Assembly (NCBI RefSeq): GCF_025962655.1
Contig: NZ_JAGFPE010000001.1
Coordinates: 1,488,001 to 1,552,000, forward strand
DNA: 64,000 nucleotides
Origin: Candidatus Symbiopectobacterium sp. NZEC151
GTDB lineage: Bacteria; Pseudomonadota; Gammaproteobacteria; Enterobacterales; Enterobacteriaceae
Direction of reading: 5' to 3'
Each line of letters begins with the position of its first letter. Within the stretch, counting starts at the first letter, position 1. The notes under the pieces are model-generated. The model was given only the letters and a program-made list of their open reading frames with translations, was not told where the DNA came from and did no database searches. The position numbers and the translations under genes were made by a program. Shown here one piece after another: positions 59,748 to 64,000 of this stretch.

Positions 59748-59762
59748 GTTTCTGGGTTGCTC

Positions 59763-59780
59763 AGCTTACAGGTGTAAGCT
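59763..59780. promoter_or_regulatory. FabR-like operator at fabA
   Basis: AGCTTACA-GG-TGTAAGCT has perfect 8-base dyad arms and resembles the FabR (AGCGTACA-N2-TGTTCGCT-type) site, overlapping the expected core promoter, consistent with repression in response to unsaturated acyl chains. Confidence 0.72.
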
Positions 59781-59818
59781 AACCTGCGTGCTTCACTAGA
59801 ATAAGGCTTACTGAGAAT

Positions 59819-60337
59819 ATGGTAGATAAACGCGAATCTTATACGAAAGAAGACCTTCTTGCCTCTAGCCGCGGTGAACTGTTCGGCCCTCAAGGCCCCC
59901 AGTTGCCTGCCCCGAACATGTTGATGATGGACCGTGTCGTCAAAATGACGGAAGACGGCGGTAATCATGGCAAAGGCTACGTTGAAGCCGAGTTGGATAT
60001 TACGCCTGACCTGTGGTTCTTTGGTTGCCACTTTATCGGCGATCCGGTAATGCCTGGATGCCTGGGATTAGATGCCATGTGGCAGTTGGTCGGGTTCTAT
60101 CTCGGCTGGCTGGGCGGTGAAGGTAAAGGCCGTGCGCTGGGCGTAGGTGAAGTGAAATTCACCGGTCAGGTATTGCCAACGGCTAAAAAAGTCACCTACC
60201 GTATTCACTTCAAGCGCGTTATCAATCGCCGTTTGGTGATGGGCATTGCCGATGGTGAAGTGTTGGTTGATGGAAAGCAGATCTACACGGCTGACGAATT
60301 AAAAGTGGGCCTGTTCAAAGATACCACCGCGTTCTAA
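59819..60337 (+). CDS. fabA: 3-hydroxydecanoyl-ACP dehydratase/isomerase
   Basis: A 172-residue enzyme that dehydrates 3-hydroxydecanoyl-ACP and isomerises trans-2 to cis-3, the branch to unsaturated fatty acids. The active His 71 is in [24 protein letters not shown], split here, and Asp 84 follows in GLDAMWQL. It has its own promoter with FadR and FabR-like sites. Confidence 0.98.
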   Translation: MVDKRESYTKEDLLASSRGELFGPQGPQLPAPNMLMMDRVVKMTEDGGNHGKGYVEAELDITPDLWFFGCHFIGDPVMPGCLGLDAMWQLVGFYLGWLGGEGKGRALGVGEVKFTGQVLPTAKKVTYRIHFKRVINRRLVMGIADGEVLVDGKQIYTADELKVGLFKDTTAF

Positions 60338-60346
60338 GCGCAACAT

Positions 60347-60376
60347 GTGGACGGTTTCCCGACCGTCCACGCTTTC
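60347..60376. terminator. Terminator hairpin after fabA
   Basis: GTGGACGGT and ACCGTCCAC form a 9-bp stem, followed by GCTTTCC, 9 bases after the fabA stop and before the convergent gene. Confidence 0.6.
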
Positions 60377-60385
60377 CCCGCGCCG

Positions 60386-61051
60386 TTACAATACGGCTCG
60401 CTTGGTCTGCACTTCATTACCGATCGATTCACAGACGTCTGCCGGAATTTTCAGCTCCTGTGCGAGCGCACCGAGGTAGCTTTTTTCCATAAAGTGGTCG
60501 ACATCAATCACCGCACAGCTTAAAAAGTAGACCTCCAACGCTTCATCCTCATTCTTGACGCCACGCGCTAGCAATGCGGGATCCAGCGGCTGGTCAATAG
60601 CCTCTTGTATCCAGGTTTCGGCTTCAGCTCCCAGTTGCAGCTCTTGAACGTTCTCTTTTATCCGTTGCTGCTCTGCCGAATCAATATGCCCGTCGCTCTT
60701 GGCCGCAAAGACCAATGCCATGATCAAACGACGGGCACGCACGTTATCGCTGGATGACTGAGCGCCGAAATCGGCATCCTCAACGTGGGTATCGCGTACA
60801 CGCTTTTTGTATTGATTCCACAGCATGACGCCCGCAGCAGCGCTCCCGCCGATGATCAAGGCATTTTTACCCAGAGACCCCAGCATCTTTCTTGTGGATT
60901 TGTTCGCCAGCAACACCCCGGCCAACCCACCAAACGCCGCAGGTTTCAGCATATCGCCCAGGTTGCCGTTTTTAGTGCTGCTCGCTGCCGAACCCGCTTT
61001 TGCTCCCGCAGCTCCCAGGAGCGTTTGTATCTGCTGCATCCATTGGCTCAT
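60386..61051 (-). CDS. TerB/DUF533 inner-membrane protein, YebE-like
   Basis: A 221-residue protein (E. coli YebE 219). A glycine-rich amphipathic part with one membrane helix (ALIIGGSAAAGVMLWNQYKK near residue 64) precedes a C-terminal TerB-like domain with ALVFAAKSDGHIDSAEQQRI (residues about 110-135), an EF-hand-like helix bundle. Envelope-stress control is known for YebE; function is unknown. It is convergent with fabA. Confidence 0.85.
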   Translation of the reverse strand: MSQWMQQIQTLLGAAGAKAGSAASSTKNGNLGDMLKPAAFGGLAGVLLANKSTRKMLGSLGKNALIIGGSAAAGVMLWNQYKKRVRDTHVEDADFGAQSSSDNVRARRLIMALVFAAKSDGHIDSAEQQRIKENVQELQLGAEAETWIQEAIDQPLDPALLARGVKNEDEALEVYFLSCAVIDVDHFMEKSYLGALAQELKIPADVCESIGNEVQTKRAVL

Positions 61052-61317
61052 GGCCGTTTCCCCGTTGTTGATATCATTATCATCTGTGCTCGCCAGGCGA
61101 ACATTACCTGTATCTATGCATAGTAGAGCCTGTTATGCCCGTTGTTTGTCAGGTAATGTATAACAATGAAAATGTGGCACAGGCCCGGTTTTGCCACAGC
61201 AAAGGCAATTCTACGTTGGGATGATTTGCGCTTTATTTTTGACAAGGTATACTGCACCCATCGAAATGAAATAGTGTTTTAGTATTTGTAGTTGTCCGTC
61301 ACAATAAAGGAACGAAC

Positions 61318-61956
61318 ATGAAAATTGCATTGATTAACGAGAACAGCCAGGCTGCCAAGAACGCTATCATTGCCGAAGCGCTGACTAAAGCCGTTGCACC
61401 GCAAGGTCACACCGTATACAACTACGGTCAGTACGCCGTTGATGACGCAGCACAACTGACCTACATCCAGAACGGTATTCTGGCAGCTATCCTGCTGAAC
61501 TCCGGTGCTGCTGATTTCGTGGTAACCGGTTGCGGCACTGGCCAGGGTGCGATGCTGGCCTGTAACTCTTTCCCGGGCGTGCTTTGTGGTCTGGTTGTTG
61601 ACCCGTCCGATGCGTACCTGTTCTCCCAGATCAACAACGGTAACGCGGTTTCTCTGCCGTATGCCAAAGGCTTCGGCTGGGGCGCAGAGCTGAACCTGGA
61701 AAACCTGTTCACTCAGCTGTTCAAAGAAGAAGGTGGCCGTGGCTACCCGAGCGACCGTGTTGTTCCGCAACAGCGCAACAAGAAGATCCTGGACGCGGTA
61801 AAAGAAGTTACCTATAACGATCTGATCTCCATCCTGAAAAATCTGGATCAGGATCTGGTTAAAGGTGCTATTTCTGGTGCTAAATTCCAGGAATACTTCT
61901 TTGCTAACAGCAAAGATGCAGAACTGACCAGCTTTATCAAATCGCTGCTGGCATAA
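61318..61956 (+). CDS. RpiB/LacA/LacB-family sugar-phosphate isomerase
   Basis: A 212-residue protein with the RpiB-type fold: ALINENSQAAKN at the N-terminus, ADFVVTGCGTGQGAMLACN near residue 63 with the catalytic Cys, and GVLCGLVVDPSDAYL. The C-terminal 90 residues are an extra helical domain not in RpiB. Family members include ribose-5-phosphate and galactose-6-phosphate isomerases; substrate here is unknown. Codon choice (CTG, GGT, AAC, GTT) is strongly biased as in ompA, suggesting high expression. AAAGGAACG precedes the ATG and a terminator follows. Confidence 0.82.
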   Translation: MKIALINENSQAAKNAIIAEALTKAVAPQGHTVYNYGQYAVDDAAQLTYIQNGILAAILLNSGAADFVVTGCGTGQGAMLACNSFPGVLCGLVVDPSDAYLFSQINNGNAVSLPYAKGFGWGAELNLENLFTQLFKEEGGRGYPSDRVVPQQRNKKILDAVKEVTYNDLISILKNLDQDLVKGAISGAKFQEYFFANSKDAELTSFIKSLLA

Positions 61957-61993
61957 TTCCCCTATAGGGAAAGCTGCCGTATCGATTAATCAG

Positions 61994-62022
61994 CCGCGGG
62001 TGGAAACACCTGCGGTTTTTTT
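61994..62022 (+). terminator. Rho-independent terminator of the isomerase gene
   Basis: CCGCGGGTG-GAAA-CACCTGCGG (one G-T pair) is followed by seven Ts, 37 bases after the stop. Confidence 0.92.
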
Positions 62023-62138
62023 ATGCGCCAATGCTCGCTTGTTCGCGTGTCGCTCGTCGTGTTATCGCATTCAATTCCCTCCGTTTCACGTCAGGCGTTC
62101 ACTGTGTAATCAGATGCGTGAAATCCATAAAATTCTGC

Positions 62139-62167
62139 TTGACCGAAGGCGGCCGACTCCCTATAGT
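62139..62167 (+). promoter_or_regulatory. tRNA-Ser(GGA) promoter with GC-rich discriminator
   Basis: -35 TTGACC and -10 TATAGT are 17 bases apart; AGCGCCCC after the -10 is the discriminator typical of stringent control. Confidence 0.88.
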
Positions 62168-62198
62168 AGCGCCCCGTTGCCCTTGAACGGCAACCCCC

Positions 62199-62288
62199 GG
62201 TGAGGTGTCTGAGTGGCTGAAGGAGCACGCCTGGAAAGTGTGTATACGCGAAAGCGTATCGAGGGTTCGAACCCCTCTCTCACCGCCA
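62199..62288 (+). tRNA. serX: tRNA-Ser, anticodon GGA
   Basis: A 90-base class II tRNA with GGTGAGG acceptor, CTGGAAA anticodon loop (GGA), long variable arm, GTTCGAACC T arm and encoded CCA. Confidence 0.97.
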
Positions 62289-62296
62289 TATAAAAG

Positions 62297-62325
62297 AACG
62301 CCCCTGAGTAATCAGGGGCGTTTTT
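62297..62325. terminator. Terminator after tRNA-Ser(GGA)
   Basis: AACGCCCCTGA and TCAGGGGCGTT form an 11-bp stem with loop GTAA and a T5 tail, eight bases after the tRNA. Confidence 0.92.
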
Positions 62326-62348
62326 GCTTTTAGGGTGTAGCCAGGTTC

Positions 62349-64000
62349 TCATTCCCCCTGCTGAAAACGCTGATACAAATGAATCCCCAGCAGCATGGTT
62401 ACCAGACTTACCGTCATTGCCACCGTTGCCATCGCCATTCCCTGCCCTACTGATCCCTGCTCAAACTGTCGCCAGATAAAGATAGCCGTGGTTTGCACAC
62501 CCGCCGGTGCCAGGAGCAATGAGGTCACCAGTTCACGAACGGCTACGGCAAACACCAGCAACATCGCCGCCAGCAAGCTGGGGAAAATGAGCGGTGCCAC
62601 CACGTAGCGCAATGCCTTCAACGTCGAGGCGCCATGAACGCGTGCGGCAGCTTCCAGGTTAGGGCCAAGTTGACGCAATGCCGCACTCACATAGCGGATG
62701 GGATAAGGCAACAACAAGCAACTGTAGGCCAATAGAAGAATCGCCCAGGTGTTGTAGGGCGTAATCGGCCAGAAGCTTCGGTTCCAGGCCAATATCAGCC
62801 CTAAGCCAACCACAATGCCGGGCAGCGCCACGGGCAACAGAGAAAGACCATCCAATAGCGCTGCGCCGCGCACACGTCTTACCGTCACCAGCCAGGCAAC
62901 CAGCGTGCCGACAACCCCAGTCAGTAGCGCAGTGCCACTGGCCAATCCCATGCTGCTTGAGAGCGCACTTAGCGCCTGGTTCTTACCGCTTAGTACGGCA
63001 CTGAAATGCCTTAGCGTTACATTGTCTGCGGATAACCCGCCGGATAGGGTGCCGGAAAAGGCGGTTGCCAACATGGCGCTCACCGGAATGCCTACCGCAA
63101 TCACCGCGACACACGAGAACAACCCGATGATGGGCAAGGTCCAGCGCCCCGGATCGCGAATGACAATAGCCGCTGGCTTCCCGGTAATGGTGCCAACGTC
63201 TTTTCCCGCAGTGAGCGCGCGCTGAACCGTATAGGCCGTCAATGCCAATGCAACCAGCAACAACGACAGCACGGCTGCACCGGAAAGATCGATGGGCCAA
63301 TCGGCAAGACGTTGCTCAATCCCAGTGGTAAGTGCCTGGATCCCTGCATGCGGGCCAATCGCGGCAGGCACACCGTACTCCTCGATTGCCAGCGCGAACG
63401 CCAGCAGGGTACTGGCCGCAATCGCAGGCAATGCCAGCGGTAATGTGATACGGAAAAATGCCGCCCATGGACCCGCGCCATGTACCCGGGCAACATCCGC
63501 AAGACGCCCGCCGTGACTCGCCATACTGCGCGAGACGGCAAAATAGACCACAGGAAAAATATTTAACGCCATCACTATCGCCATGCCGGGCAATGAGAAC
63601 AGCAGCGCATTGAACTTGAACGAGAAAAGCTGTTCCAGATAGCCACGCGTTTGCAATGCAAGCATCCACGACAGGGCCGAGATATAGGGAGGGATCAAAA
63701 AGGGGATTAGAAATAACAAATCCCACACGCGGGCATAGGGAATATGGAACAACCCGCGCAAGGTGCCCAGCGTTACCCCTAACAAGCCGCTCAATAATGC
63801 AACACCGATACCAATGCCGAAGGTATTAGAGAGCAATGGACCAAGTCGGGGATCCTGTGCCACGGCAATAAATGCACTCAATGGCTCACGCATCGAGCCT
63901 TCTTCAAGCCCCGGGAAAACGGCTTGCAGCACGACAAAGATAACGGGAATACCCACCAGCACGAAAAGTATTGCCACCGTCACCAGTGGCAATAATGCAA
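62349..64000 (-). CDS. Fused two-domain ABC transporter permease (Fe3+/FbpB type), partial
   Basis: At least 547 residues; the frame stays open to the window edge (positions 63993-64000), so the start lies outside. Twelve or so helices form two MetI domains, each with an EAA-type loop: ADVARVHGAGPWAAFFRITLP near residue 165 and EAAARVHGASTLKALRYVVAP near 445. Fused permeases of this type (SfuB/FbpB/YfuB) pass ferric iron, and related ones 2-aminoethylphosphonate, delivered by a periplasmic protein. The ATPase and binding-protein genes would be outside the window, so the substrate cannot be told. Confidence 0.85.
   Translation of the reverse strand, partial: ALLPLVTVAILFVLVGIPVIFVVLQAVFPGLEEGSMREPLSAFIAVAQDPRLGPLLSNTFGIGIGVALLSGLLGVTLGTLRGLFHIPYARVWDLLFLIPFLIPPYISALSWMLALQTRGYLEQLFSFKFNALLFSLPGMAIVMALNIFPVVYFAVSRSMASHGGRLADVARVHGAGPWAAFFRITLPLALPAIAASTLLAFALAIEEYGVPAAIGPHAGIQALTTGIEQRLADWPIDLSGAAVLSLLLVALALTAYTVQRALTAGKDVGTITGKPAAIVIRDPGRWTLPIIGLFSCVAVIAVGIPVSAMLATAFSGTLSGGLSADNVTLRHFSAVLSGKNQALSALSSSMGLASGTALLTGVVGTLVAWLVTVRRVRGAALLDGLSLLPVALPGIVVGLGLILAWNRSFWPITPYNTWAILLLAYSCLLLPYPIRYVSAALRQLGPNLEAAARVHGASTLKALRYVVAPLIFPSLLAAMLLVFAVAVRELVTSLLLAPAGVQTTAIFIWRQFEQGSVGQGMAMATVAMTVSLVTMLLGIHLYQRFQQGE

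Noticed and set aside
1-64000. CRISPR arrays, complete insertion sequences, prophage
   Set aside because: No regularly spaced repeats, transposase, integrase or phage structural genes were seen.

Overview
The window reads as a chromosomal segment of a gammaproteobacterium of the order Enterobacterales. Gene order and protein sequences follow the Escherichia coli ndh–fab–rne–pyrC–opgGH and yccA–ompA–fabA segments closely. The differences (short intergenics, a fused Fe-type ABC permease, an RpiB/LacAB-like isomerase next to a serine tRNA, an extra chemoreceptor) suggest a plant-associated enterobacterium such as a Pectobacteriaceae member. That family-level placement is inference; no 16S gene is present.

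Layout. 0.1–8.5 kb: yegD, ycfJ, ndh (with a perfect FNR box), ycfP, a relic of nagZ, thiK, lpoB, ycfL, hinT and ptsG with its CRP-type promoter and SgrS-target leader. 8.8–19.5 kb: the conserved minus-strand run tatD(ycfH)-holB-tmk-mltG-pabC-fabF-acpP-fabG-fabD-fabH-plsX-rpmF-yceD, which couples fatty acid synthesis, phospholipid initiation, folate and peptidoglycan trimming. 19.6–25.3 kb: yceF (Maf family), rluC and the 1112-residue RNase E gene with a long conserved leader. 25.4–36 kb: an ABM-type monooxygenase gene, pyrC, SOS-controlled dinI, a small unknown gene, bssS, trhO, an Old Yellow Enzyme gene, lpxL and the opgGH glucan operon.

36.5–45 kb is the most variable stretch. It holds a His-rich DUF2946 protein with a PepSY membrane protein, a methyl-accepting chemotaxis protein, an Arc-type ribbon-helix-helix protein with an unknown small gene, a GhoT/OrtT-like membrane toxin, uspF, DUF4186 and Nudix genes, the 31-residue MgtS microprotein, two unknown genes and tRNA-Ser(UGA).

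45.5–60.3 kb returns to core synteny: yccA, tusE, yccX, hspQ (heat-shock promoter), yccU, yccT, mgsA, helD, yccF, yccS, sxy/tfoX, sulA (SOS box), ompA, matP, lonH and fabA (FadR-like and FabR-like operators). The window ends with a TerB-like yebE homologue, an RpiB-family gene with highly biased codons, tRNA-Ser(GGA), and a two-domain ABC permease gene cut by the window edge.

I see no complete insertion sequence, prophage or CRISPR array. The least conventional signals are the decayed nagZ between thiK and ycfP, the orphan OrtT-like toxin near a ribbon-helix-helix gene, the short mgtS gene, the IraP-sized protein after dinI, and the DUF2946/PepSY pair. I found no convincing new multi-gene defence or biosynthetic system.
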